NCBI GenBank assembly: GCA_034231615.1
Contig: CM067318.1
Span: 39,125,269 to 39,189,268, forward strand
Direction: 5' to 3'
From: Meghimatium bilineatum
Taxonomy: Eukaryota > Mollusca > Gastropoda > Stylommatophora > Philomycidae
DNA: 64,000 bases
How positions within the stretch are numbered: the stretch's first letter is position 1; each line of letters begins with the position of its first letter. The notes under the pieces are model-generated. The model was not told the origin of the DNA. It saw only the letters and a list, made by a program, of their open reading frames with translations, and ran no database searches. The position numbers were made by a program, and so were the translations under genes. This document shows, in pieces, positions 33,195-43,377 of the stretch.

Positions 33195-33560
33195 ATTTGA
33201 CCCGAGTGCCGTACTAAGGATACTTAGAATATCGTGGAAGGAAAAAATAGAAACTCAGATATTATAAACACATTGAAGATTCCAGAGTGTTGGTTACTAA
33301 ACACAATAACAAAAAGAAAACTACACCTGTTTGGTCATATAAAGATACACAACTGTTTAGAAAGACAAATAATGGAGTGCAGAGTACCTGGGAGAAGAGG
33401 AGAAAGGGCAGACCAAGAAGACGATGGGCTGACAACATTAAAGATAACATCAACACATCGCTGGAAAATGCAAGCCGCATCGCCCAAGACAGAGAAGGGT
33501 TCAGCAAGTTCATTGGGAAGACAACGTTCTGGAGAGAATACGTCACATGACATCTGACAG
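33195..33560 (+). pseudogene. LINE polyprotein C-terminus, frameshifted
   Basis: One frame gives IPECWLLNTITKRKLHLFGH then IKIHNCLERQIMECRVPGRR; another continues KGRPRRRWADNIKDNINTSL, ENASRIAQDREGFSKF and TFWREYVT with a stop. A single frameshift near 33400 separates them. Family as at 5650-5905. Confidence 0.85.
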
Positions 33561-33599
33561 CCGTACTTGTGCTAAATATTTTGTCTATAGTCTATCTCC

Positions 33600-34490
33600 A
33601 GATGAATAATGGTCAGAATATCCACAATTGCCGCTAAGCGTATGGTGGTGTCTCGGAACTTTTGTTGTCTTTCCAAGGCCAAATGTGTCGCCTTGGCTGC
33701 GTTGAATCCGTATTTGTTCAGGATTATCTTGATGTTATCTATCCATCTTGTTCTAGGTCTTCATCTGGTCTTGTATCCGGATCGTCTTATGTTCTTGTTG
33801 GTAACTGGTCATGGTTCAATCTCATAAAGTGTCCATTTTATGTGTGTTTCTCATTGTGTGCATAGTTTTATACCGATTCTTCTCCTGATTTAATAATTTC
33901 TCATTTTGTCTATTTTGGTCACTCTTGCGACTTTTCTCAGGCATTTCATCTCACATTTTTCAACTTTTCTCTGAAGGGCTGTTGTCATTGCTCATGTCTG
34001 CCATTGATAGCAGATTGCTGGCATAAAAATACTGTTTATCATCTGTCTCCTGACTTTCCTCGCGATATTTGGGTTGAGCAGTAAAGGTAACAGCTGGTAT
34101 CTCATCATGTTTACTTTCTGACATCTTGTCTCGACCTCTTTGTTTAATTTTCCGTTGTTTGTGAATATACTTCCGAGATATTTAAATTCAGAAGTTTGTT
34201 TCACTTTAGTTTTGCTTATTGTTATGTTCACTGGATTTGATGACTTGCTGATTTTCATTACTTCTGTTTTCTGCGTATTTATTTTTATGTTATACTTGGT
34301 TCATCTTGTCGTGAATGCATTAATATTATTGTATAACTGATGTTCCTCTGCTAACACGGGGGCTGTAAATGGATTACGATAACATTCATTTTCCTTTAGC
34401 GCTGAAGTTTACGCATAAGGCAGAGGTCAGATCTCTCCAATTCTGTCTATTCAAAGCTTGTCTGTGCAGTTCTTGAATAGTATGTATATT
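33600..34490 (-). pseudogene. LINE reverse-transcriptase C-terminal region, in two pieces
   Basis: 34258-33992 encodes MKISKSSNPVNITISKTKVK, TSEFKYLGSIFTNNGKLNKE and MINSIFMPAICYQWQT, followed downstream (to about 33600) by broken remnants of the next block. A separate minus-strand piece at 34490-34385 reads ALNRQNWRDLTSALCVNFSA with a stop, the extreme C-terminus of a related element. A unit of the 28-bp array (34351-34380) separates the two. Confidence 0.82.
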
Positions 34491-34576
34491 GTTAGTGAAC
34501 TAACTTCTGTTACACAGATCGGGTGAGACTTTACGATGTTAGTTGATTAATCCAACGATCGACGAAATGATCCTTT

Positions 34577-34722
34577 ACTCTAACACGGGGGCTGTAAATG
34601 AATTACGCTAACACGGGGGCTTACAATGCATTACGCTAACACGGGGGCTGTAAATGGATTACGCTAACATGGGGGCTGTGAATGGATTACGCTAACACGG
34701 GGCTGTAAATGGATTACGTTAC
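34577..34722. repeat. 28-bp tandem array
   Basis: Five copies of gctaacacgggggctgtaaa plus tggattac. One more unit lies at 34351-34380, so a LINE fragment appears to have landed inside the array. Confidence 0.93.
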
Positions 34723-34749
34723 TGTTTAATTATATCCAAGATGGTTGCT

Positions 34750-35195
34750 AACGCGGAGCATTCGAGAGTGCGCGTTGAGTGTGCGTTGAGAAACAAAGAA
34801 TAATCAGTCGAATTTGAGAGTGCACGCTGAGAGTGCGCGTTGAGAAACTAACAATAACCAATCGAATTTGAGAGTGCACGCTGAGAGTGCGCGTTGAGAA
34901 ACAAAGAAGAACCAGTCAAATTTGAGAGTGCACGCTGAGCGTGTGCATTGAGAAACTACGAAGAACCAGTTAAATTTGAGAGTGTGCGTTGAGAGTGCGC
35001 GTTGAGAAATTAACAATAACCAATCGAATTTGAGAGTGCACGCTGAGAGTGAGCGTTGAGAAACTAACAATAACCAATCGAATTTGAGAGTGCACGTTGA
35101 GAATCTAAGAATAACCAATCGCATCTGAGAGTGCGCGTTGAGAGTGCGCGTTGAGAGTGCGCATTGAGAAACTAAGAATAACCAGTCGCAAGTGG
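34750..35195. repeat. ~54-bp tandem array
   Basis: About eight copies of gaatttgagagtgcacgctg, agagtgcgcgttgagaaact, aacaataaccaatc. The sub-motif gagagtgcgcgtt is itself repeated within units. Confidence 0.94.
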
Positions 35196-35299
35196 AAAAT
35201 CCAAAAGGAATAACATTCGCTTCAGACTCAAAATTCAATCGATCAAATACCAATATTAGACTTGTTAGAAATAAAGAAATCGATTATATGTGCGCACTG

Positions 35300-35430
35300 T
35301 AGCAGAACTGAAATCCAACAGACGATACTTGCAAAGGGATAATGAAATTTTTCTAATCGCTGGAAACACAAATAATAACACACGGACATTTACGTTTCGA
35401 TAAAAATGCCTTTATTAAAACTACATGCAC
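35300..35430 (-). mobile_element. Stem-loop repeat family copy
   Basis: Flank aaatccaacag, aatgaaatttttctaatcgc and aacacaaataataacacac match 5262-5400. The hairpin (ggcatttttatcgaaacg) is decayed. Confidence 0.55.
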
Positions 35431-35499
35431 AGAAAAAAACTGCGAGTAAAAATGACACTATTGAAGTACAAATGGTAGATCAAAAAATGGATATGACTT

Positions 35500-36345
35500 G
35501 GATTTGTTTAAAACTAGAATATCAGTGGTAAAACAACACAGACAGAGAAATAGACAAAACATAACCAAATATTTGTGAAACAAGACCAATAGAGATATAA
35601 ACAAAACAAAATCAAATATTTGTGAAACAAGACCAATAGAGAAATAGACAAAACACAACCAAATATTTGTAAAACAAGAGCAATAGAGAAATAGATTTAA
35701 AAAACCAAATATTTGAGAAACAAGACCAATAGAGAAATAGATTTAAAAAACCAAATATTTGTGAAACAAGACCAGTAGAGAATTAGACAAAACACAACCA
35801 AATATTTGTGAAACAAGCCCAATAGAGAAACATATTTAAAAAAACCAAATATTTGAGAAACAAGACCAATAGAGAAATAGATTAAAAAAACCAAATATTT
35901 GAGAAACAAGACCAATAGAGAAATAGATTTTAAAAACCAAATATTTGTGAAACAAGACCAATAGAGAAATAGATTTAAAAATCAAATATTTGAGAAACAA
36001 GACCAATAGAGAAATAGACAAAAACAACCAAATATTTGTGGAACAAGACCAATAGAGAAATAGACAAAACACAACCAAATATTTGTAAAACAAGACCGAT
36101 AGAGAAATAGACAAAACACAACCAAATATTTGTGAAACAAGACCAATAGAGAAATAGATTTTAAAAACCAACTATTTGAGAAACAAGACCAATAGAGAAA
36201 TAGACAAAACACAACCAAATATTTGTGAAACAAGACCAATAGAGAAATAGACAAAACATAGCGAAATATTGGTGAAATAAGCATGACCAACAGAGAAATA
36301 GACTAAACACAAGTAAATACTGGTGAAACAAGACCTACAGAGAAA
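35500..36345. repeat. ~45-47-bp tandem array
   Basis: About 18 copies of acaagaccaatagagaaata followed by gacaaaacacaaccaaatat or by tttaaaaaaccaaatat; the two variants give different unit lengths. The minus strand is open over long stretches and reads as a hydrophobic repeat, an artefact. Confidence 0.95.
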
Positions 36346-36705
36346 TGACGGGATAACATGATATCATCCAGATGGCTGACGGGCATTGATCCCAAAGGGT
36401 CGAACTTTAAATAAATATATATTAAATAAAAAATAAAGTTATTCCTTGAGGATTGCTGGTACTCGTGTGTTCATGTCATTCAGCGTAGATCGACATGTGA
36501 ACAGGCATATCTGTCCGTAACTAGCTAACGACCTGGTTGAATGAAGACTGTAACGTAGATAACTAGACATAATATAACCAACGGATAGTGATAGAATCCG
36601 TCATATCTCCATAATGTTCGTTGTAGAAATAGGAGATATCGTCTATATAAACGTATTTCTGTGTGTGGGTGTGTCTACCAGGGCCGTATTATGCTCTCTA
36701 TTAAG
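36346..36705. other. Unassigned sequence
   Basis: No recognised feature. Confidence 0.5.
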
Positions 36706-36713
36706 ACGAGAAT

Positions 36714-36935
36714 TGGGGGGGGGGGGGGGATTACCTAACACCAAAAAACAATTACAAGAAAAGCTCACTCACTATTTTATGTAAAATACGTTTACCTGTT
36801 TGGAAAAATTCTCGGGGGGGGGGGGGTGGTCAAGGAGAAGATGTTACTGCTATCTTGGCTAAGTTTCTAGTACTAAAAGTCATGTTCTTACTTTATGAGG
36901 GGGGGTGCGGAATAACTTAACCCCCCCCCCCCCCC
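36714..36935. repeat. Cluster of G and C homopolymer runs
   Basis: G runs at about 36716-36729, 36813-36826 and 36899-36905 and a C run at about 36920-36935, all within 220 bp. Confidence 0.9.
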
Positions 36936-36999
36936 AATTCCTTGTCTGTGTGTTTGGTTTGTACAATCAGTCAATATTAAAGTTCTTAACCTTAATAAA

Positions 37000-37160
37000 A
37001 GCATACAACAGTTGGTCTCAACGGTTATGGGCCCGCAGCCTCCATTTAGAACACATTATCTCCGGTGGCCTGCACTTAGGAAACATTACTGCCGCGGCCC
37101 ACATTGTGGACACACTTTCTCCCGTGGCCTGCATTTATGTCATATTTTCTCCGGTTGGCC
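37000..37160. repeat. ~41-bp degenerate tandem repeat
   Basis: Four diverged copies of ttctcccgtggcctgcattt plus agga.acat. One more unit follows the SINE at 37436-37465, so the SINE sits inside the array. Confidence 0.8.
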
Positions 37161-37164
37161 CCAT

Positions 37165-37435
37165 TCTATGGAATGGGATCCGCGTTAGCGCACTGGCTTC
37201 GCATTTGAGTGATCCTGGGTTCATTCCCCAGTTGAGGCGGAAATGTTTTCAGATCGCAACGGCTCCCGGGTCGACCCAGCCGTAAATGGGTACCGGATTA
37301 ATCCGGGAAGTAAAGACTGCGAGGGAGAGGAGATGGCTACCGCCCTCATTTGCAGAGCCTCTGAAATGTGAGATCGCTAACATCTCGCACCCCTACGGCA
37401 TTAAGAAATGCTATGGGTTACTTTACTTTTTTATT
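37165..37435 (+). mobile_element. tRNA-derived SINE
   Basis: The head carries a polymerase III A box (gttagcgcactgg) and B box (gggttcattcc) with tRNA-like spacing. The body contains gctaccgccctcatttgcag and ends ctatgggttactttactt then a T run. Distinct from SINE-A/B, which lack these boxes. Confidence 0.75.
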
Positions 37436-37465
37436 CTAGGGAACATTTTCTCCCGGTGTCCCCAT

Positions 37466-37575
37466 TTAGGCACAGATATCGCAGCAAAGATGTAAACCAT
37501 GACACAAAGCTACATTGTCCGGACTACATCATGCTACACTGTAGGAATTTGTGAACAAACGCACAAGAAGATGAA
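37466..37575 (+). mobile_element. SINE-B 3' half
   Basis: Reads gcacagatatcgcagcaaag, taaaccatgacacaaagc, gtccggactacatcatgcta, gaatttgtgaacaaacgcac, aagaagatg. Confidence 0.72.
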
Positions 37576-37584
37576 ACAATAGCC

Positions 37585-38185
37585 AAAAATTACGCAAACA
37601 GTAGTCACGCATTCAAGTAGTCAAACTATATTCAGACAGTAGTCAAACCGTAGTCACATGGAAATAAGACAGTTGTCAGAGTCAAGTAGTTAAGTAGTCA
37701 AACAGTAAGCAAATAGGAGTCAAGTAGTCAACAGTAGGAAGTAAGCAAACAGGAGTCAAGTAATCAAACAGTAGGCAGACAGTAGTCTAGTAGTCAAACA
37801 GTAGTCGTAGTGAAACAGTAGGCAAATAGTAGTCAAGTAGTCATAAAGTTATCATGCAGTAGTCAAGAAGTCAGACAGTTGTCAAACATTAGTGAAACAG
37901 TAGACAAACGGTAGTCAAGTAGTCAAACAGTAGTCAAGAAAGTAAACAGTAATCAAACAGTAAGCAAACAGTAGTAAAACAGTAGTCTAACAGTAGGAAA
38001 ATAGTAGTCAAAAAATAGTCAAGTAGGCAAACCGTGATCACACAGTAGTCAAGTAGGCAAACAGTGGTCACACAGTAGTCAAGTAGGCAAACAGTGGTCA
38101 CACAGTAGTTAAACAGTAGTCAAATAGTAGTGAAGTAGTCAAACAGTAGATAAATAGTAGTCACACTGTTATCAAACACGATCCA
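37585..38185. repeat. ~10-11-bp degenerate tandem array
   Basis: Irregular repetition of agtagtcaaac / agtagtcaagt, with a better ~33-bp block (gtaggcaaacagtggtcaca) near 38050-38110. Confidence 0.88.
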
Positions 38186-38221
38186 AAAAAATAATCAAAC
38201 AGCTGCTCAGTTCATAGTTTC

Positions 38222-38270
38222 TTCATTCCTATCATCTCTTATCTTATCTTATCTTATATTATCTTATCTT
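38222..38270. repeat. (TTATC)n microsatellite
   Basis: About seven pentamer units with one variant. Confidence 0.92.
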
Positions 38271-38805
38271 TCAAATCTCAAGAAGGTCTTTACAAAAGTT
38301 TGTAGCTTGTATTTTCATACAACATAACGTGGAATATCCATTATTTTCACTACTTCCAGAATATTGATCTTCATTGTTCTTCTTGTACCTGTCATATCCA
38401 ACTTGAGAAATGTCTATCGGTGTCTACGCGACCAATAAGTTTCTCATTTCTCAATAATATTCGTAACTATATCTCTATATAACATCACGTCTACTTGGAC
38501 CCAATCATTTATTGTTGTTATTTTGGACATGTTTTGTTTGTGTTGACAGTTAGACAAACCCGTCTTGTTTTTGTAGTGGTAACTTTTGACCGTATCACTG
38601 TTTTGTTTGCTGGGGCATTCAGTTGCTTTGGCCACGTAAAGAGCTTATGATATTTCAGTGATTAGTTCGCGACCTTTGGAGACAAGCTGCTTAGTTTACC
38701 ATGTACGAAGATAGAGGAGAATCATACATTGTTTGACGTAGTTCAGACATCGGGATGTTTGAACCGTGCCTTTCGTCAAATAAACAGTCCTGCTGGCTTA
38801 TCGGT
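38271..38805. other. Unassigned sequence
   Basis: No gene or family recognised. Confidence 0.5.
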
Positions 38806-38940
38806 GATAATGCTTCTAAAGTAATGTATTTGACTATTTCCGTGATTTCCATTGGCTACTTACGGCATACTTTGAGTCGACAGCCAATAAAAATCACGAG
38901 TAAGTCAAATGTGTTACTTTAGAAGGATGTATCCCACTGC
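38806..38940. repeat. Imperfect inverted repeat able to form a long hairpin
   Basis: Left arm cttctaaagtaatgtatttg, then gtgatttccattggct (to about 38857). The right arm (38882-38935), read in reverse, gives cttctaaagtaacacatttg, then gtgatttttattggct. Arms of about 50 bases with scattered mismatches and a loop of about 25 bases. Either a small foldback element or a structured transcript. Confidence 0.8.
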
Positions 38941-39019
38941 TGTTATATTGTTGATCATCACGGTGATCACAGGATGTACACTGTTTCCTGAATATATGGA
39001 AATTGTGCTTGTGTTATTG

Positions 39020-39205
39020 GAACGATTCCCAACCAGTAGCGAAATTAGTTAAAGCAACCGGGACGGCCGTTCAGGTTATAGGTACACAAAGGAATCTCAA
39101 GGGCGCTACAACCAGTAGCGAAATTAGGCAAGGCAACCGGGACGGCCGTTCAGGTTATAGGTCCACAAAGCGAACACAAGGGCGCTACAACCAGTATCGA
39201 AACTA
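39020..39205. repeat. ~88-bp direct repeat, two copies, tRNA-like
   Basis: Two copies of accagtagcgaaattag, gcaaccgggacggccgttca, ggttataggt, caagggcgctacaa. The arrangement is loosely tRNA-like (possible A and B boxes) but no full cloverleaf was found. Confidence 0.75.
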
Positions 39206-39299
39206 GGTAGGTCAGATCGAAGGTGTCTCCTCGATTTGGTGCAATCTCCAAAGGCGTCATAAATTAGTGTACGTACTTTCCTTTAGTTGTATCCTATTT

Positions 39300-39460
39300 T
39301 AGATAATGAAGTCATAGACATCACTGTTTCTAAATGTATCCCATGCTTTATAATGCATATCTAGACATCACTGTTTCTGAATGTGTCTCATGTTGTAGCA
39401 TGTGGATTAGGACATCACTGTTTCTGAATGTGTCTCATGTTGTGGAATGTAGTTGTATAC
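39300..39460. repeat. ~50-bp repeat, three copies
   Basis: Repeats of gacatcactgtttctgaatg plus tgtctcatgttgta. Confidence 0.85.
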
Positions 39461-39589
39461 ATCCATGTTGTAAAGAATAATATGGAATAGTCCGTGGTTG
39501 AGTTAGTAATTACTCGACATTGCTAGGCCAGCGGGAATGTCATCTGGTCACTGTGTTCGAGTTACATCTACCGTTGCCTAACAACAATG

Positions 39590-40995
39590 AAGCTACTGAA
39601 TTGTCTAACAACAGATAAGTTAATGCGTTGCCTTACACCAGATTAGTTACAGAATTGCCTAACAAAAGAGAAGTTACTAAATTGCTTAACAGAAAAAAGA
39701 CGTTATTGAGTTGCCTAATAGCAGATAAGTTACTAAGTGGCTCAACAACAGATAAGTTACTGAGTTGTCTAACAACAGATAAGTTACTGAATTGTCTAAC
39801 AACAGATAAGTTACTGAGTTGTCTAACAACAGATAAGTTACTGAGTTGTCTAACAACAGATAAGTTACTGAGTTGTCTAACAACAGATAAGTTACTGAGT
39901 TGTCTAACAACAGATAAGTTACTGAGTTGTCTAACAACAGATAAGTTACTGAGTTGTCTAACAACAGATAAGTTACTGAGTTGTCTAACAACAGATAAGT
40001 TACTGAGTTGTCTAACAACAGATAAGTTACTGAGTTGTCTAACAACAGATAAGTTACTGAGTTGTCTAACAACAGATAAGTTACTGAGTTGTCTAACAAC
40101 AGATAAGTTACTGAGTTGTCTAACAACAGATAAGTTACTGAGTTGTCTAACAACAGATAGGTTACTGAGTTGTCTAACAACAGATAAGTTACTGAGTTGT
40201 CTAACAACAGATAAGTTACTGAATTGTCTAACAACAGATAAGTTACTGAGTTGTCTAACAACAGATAAGTTACTGAGTTGTCTAACAACAGATAAGTTAC
40301 TGAGTTGTCTAACAACAGATAGGTTACTGAGTTGTCTAACAACAGATAAGTTACTGAGTTGTCTAACAACAGATAAGTTACTGAATTGTCTAACAACAGA
40401 TAAGTTACTGAGTTGTCTAACAACAGATAAGTTACTGAGTTGTCTAACAACAGATAAGTTACTGAGTTGTCTAACAACAGATAAGTTACTGAGTTGTCTA
40501 ACAACAGATAAGTTACTGAGTTGTCTAACAACAGATAAGCTACTGAGTTGCCTAACAACAGATAAGTTACTGAGTTGTCTAACAACAGATAAGTTACTGA
40601 GTTGTCTAACAACAGATAAGTTACTGAGTTGTCTAACAACAGATAAGTTACTGAGTTGTCTAACAACAGATAAGTTACTGAGTTGCCTAACAACAGATAA
40701 GTTACTGAATTGTCTAACAACAGATAAGTTACTGAATTGTCTAACAACAGATAAGTTACTGAGTTGTCTAACAACAGATAAGTTACTGAGTTGTCTAACA
40801 ACAGATAAGTTACTGAGTTGCCTAACAACAGATAAGTTACTGAGTTGTCTAACAACAGATAAGTTACTGAATTGTCTAACAACAGATAAGTTACTGAGTT
40901 GTGTAACAACAGATTAGTTACTGAGTTGCCTAACAACAGATAAGTTACTGAATTGCCTAACAACAGATAAGTTACTGAATTGCATAACAACAGAT
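39590..40995. repeat. 27-bp tandem array, left segment
   Basis: About 52 copies of gagttgtctaacaacagata plus agttact. The core is almost invariant; the edges carry older variants (aacaaaagagaag at 39660, ttgcctaac elsewhere). As 27 is divisible by three, open frames of more than 400 residues appear on both strands; they start and stop in flanking DNA and are not genes. Confidence 0.97.
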
Positions 40996-42067
40996 GTTTG
41001 TTTGTTTTGCGTTCGCTCCATTGTAACCAGCACGGATATCCGTGCGATTTCCGCCGGGAGCAAGATTACGTTGTGCCACCGTTATGTGCCTTGTAGGCCT
41101 AGCACATCCGATTTCGGCATGCCTTGACAATTCGGGTGGGCTACCCTAGCCTGTGACAGCCTTCCTATCTGTCGCCAGACGGTGAATGTGTACTGACTCT
41201 ATGCCAAGACGGTTTGTCTTTCACGTCTTTCCTGCACGAGGCGTTCCGCAGTCAGTAAACATGCCTCGTGTAATTAGACGTATTGTGCCCGTGCTCATCA
41301 GGTACTAAACCTTTTCTCGTCCTCAAGCCTGGTTCCGGTTTAGAAAGAACTTGACAGAAGAGTTGGGCTCGGGCTCGTTCGTCTTCTTAGCTGAAGCGTT
41401 ATTCACCAACTTCGTGAGCCCCTCGTCCAGGTCTGAATCTGTACACATATTTAGGAACGTTAGGAACTTGTGCTTTGTTCTAGAGCTGAACAGTGCTTGT
41501 CACCTCGGACTGCTATGCCTGTGCACATCAGGTACTGAACCTTTTCTCTCCGCGAGCACGCTTCCGGTATAGGAAAGACTCTACAGTAGAGTTGGGCCCA
41601 GGCAGGGACCACTGGTAACTAGAAGCTTGTCTCGAGCAAACAATGCTTTAGTTCCAATTTCATCGAGCCGTCTTCCATGCTTTTTACACATGACGCTGCC
41701 CTCTAGCGCTGTGCATCTTTCTCAGTGTACTCATTGTGCTTTTATTTTTATTGTAACATCTGCCTGCTTCGTACCGACTACATTGGCCGCCCTCCAATGT
41801 TTCTACCAGACTTTCTAGCTTCACTGTGTGTCGACAATGTTGCTGCATGTGTTGGCACAGTGGTGTCGGAGTTATTAACTGTCTTTTTGCAGTCAAATCT
41901 CATTCCATCTGTTACCTCCACATTCACGATCCCCAAAAGGTTTAGCCAGAATCAGCATTAGCCGCTGTATTTCTGTTACCAGGGTGCGCCACGAGGAGGC
42001 ACTTTTGTGATCTTGGTTATCTGCTAACCCTGGGTCCGCCAAGAGCAATGCGTTCCCTTTGCACATC
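40996..42067 (-). mobile_element. Element X, insertion inside the 27-bp array
   Basis: About 1.07 kb of different composition splits the 27-bp array; cataacaacagat flanks both sides (array sequence or target duplication). On the minus strand the element ends in gagcgaacgcaaaacaaacaaac, a simple (CAAA)n tail. Just upstream are a perfect palindrome (gcacggatatccgtgc) and a block like the SINE-B core (gccgaaatcggatgtgctag, ggtggcacaacgtaat). It also holds one copy of the 43-bp unit arrayed at 11262-11745 and an internal repeat of about 70 bp (catcaggtactaaacctttt at 41308 and catcaggtactgaacctttt at 41530). No long coding frame. Probably a non-autonomous retroelement. Confidence 0.75.
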
Positions 42068-42416
42068 ACATAACAACAGATAAGTTACTGAATTGCATAA
42101 CAACAGATAAGTTACTGAATTGCCTAACAAAAGAGAAGTTACTGAATTGCATAAACACAGATAAGTTACTGAATTGCCTAACAAAAAAGAAGTTACTGAA
42201 TTGCCTAACAAAAGAGAAGTTACTGAATTGCCTAACAAAAGAGAAGTTACTGAATTGCCTAACAAAATAGAAGTTACTGAATTGCCTAACAAAAGAGAAG
42301 TTACTGAATTGCCTAACAAAAGAGAAGTTACTGAATTGCCTAACAAAAGAGAAGTTACTGAATTGCCTAACAAAAGAGAAGTTACTGAATTGCCTAACAA
42401 AAGAGAAGTTACTGAA
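42068..42416. repeat. 27-bp tandem array, right segment
   Basis: About 13 copies, mostly the gaattgcctaacaaaagaga plus agttact variant, which also appears at the far left edge of the array (39660). Confidence 0.96.
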
Positions 42417-42454
42417 TATATTTTCTGTTTCGCTCATGTTTTTATTTTTTTGCC

Positions 42455-42850
42455 GCGGCTTGAGAGGAGAGCAAAGAATAGCAAGATTGACAGTATTTTG
42501 TACATGTCGTATGATGCGAATACAAATCTGTTTGTGGTGAAGTTGGCCTTCCCATCACGTATATGGTTAAAATGAGCTAAAATGTATGCTGAAGTCGAAT
42601 GTATCAGGTTGGAAAGTGCAGATACCATTGCTAAAACTGTAAACTATGGCACAGCGTCTACTATTCTCTGGACTACATCCTGCTAATTTGCAGGAGTTTG
42701 AGAACGTTCTCTGGACTACGTACTGCTAATCTACAGGAGTTTGAGAACGTTCTCTGGACTACGTACTGCTAATCTACAGGAGTTTGAGAACGTTCTCTGG
42801 ACTACGTACTGGTAATCTGCAAGAGTTTGAGAGAGAAAACGAAGAAAAAA
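42455..42850 (+). mobile_element. SINE-B copy with an internal 43-bp tandem array
   Basis: Starts gagcaaagaatagcaagatt, continues through gtcgtatgatgcgaa, ttggccttcccatcacgtat, gctgaagtcgaatgtatcag and cattgctaaaactgtaaact. Then the 3' block (ttctctggactacgtactgc, taatctacaggagtttgaga, ac) is present four times at 42663-42833 before the tail gagagaaaacgaagaaaa. Confidence 0.85.
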
Positions 42851-43377
42851 CGTATTTGTATAACGCAAAGAAAAGATATAACGGAGAACAGAATCATCAT
42901 TATCAAACGTATAACACTTCAGTGTCGTAGGGGTGCCGCTCTGGAAACATCATCACAAGACAATCCAACTACGCCTGTCTGTTCTCAGTTCCATGTTTAA
43001 GTGTGGTGAATTGTAATCCTGTCCCATCTTTAATATTATCAATCCTAACTTTTCTTTGGTCCATCTTCTTCTTGTGTGTAGTTACTGTTAAGACAGACCG
43101 TGGCGAAAGTAATAATTGACGCCCCTTGCTCCACAAGTGGATACATTTCTAGGATTTGATGCCACCTACAGAGTGGAGCCCGTCCCAGGACGCCCTACCC
43201 CACTCGCAACGTCACTGATCTCTTCTCCACCTAAACTGCTCCCTAGATGAAAATTTTGGAAAGGGAATCATGCCACATCACTCGAACAAACCACACAAAC
43301 CATACAAACCACAAAAACCACACATGTTAGAGACATTCAACCACTGTCATGAGATTTTCTGCATGATATTTTCATAG
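42851..43377. other. Unassigned sequence
   Basis: No gene recognised. A short block acaaaccacacaaaccat repeats at 43285. Confidence 0.5.

Noticed and set aside
39628-40990. Open frames of 429 and 434 residues on opposite strands made of 9-residue repeats
   Set aside because: They exist only because the array period is 27 bp. Both strands are open at once, there is no start context, and the ends lie in flanking DNA.
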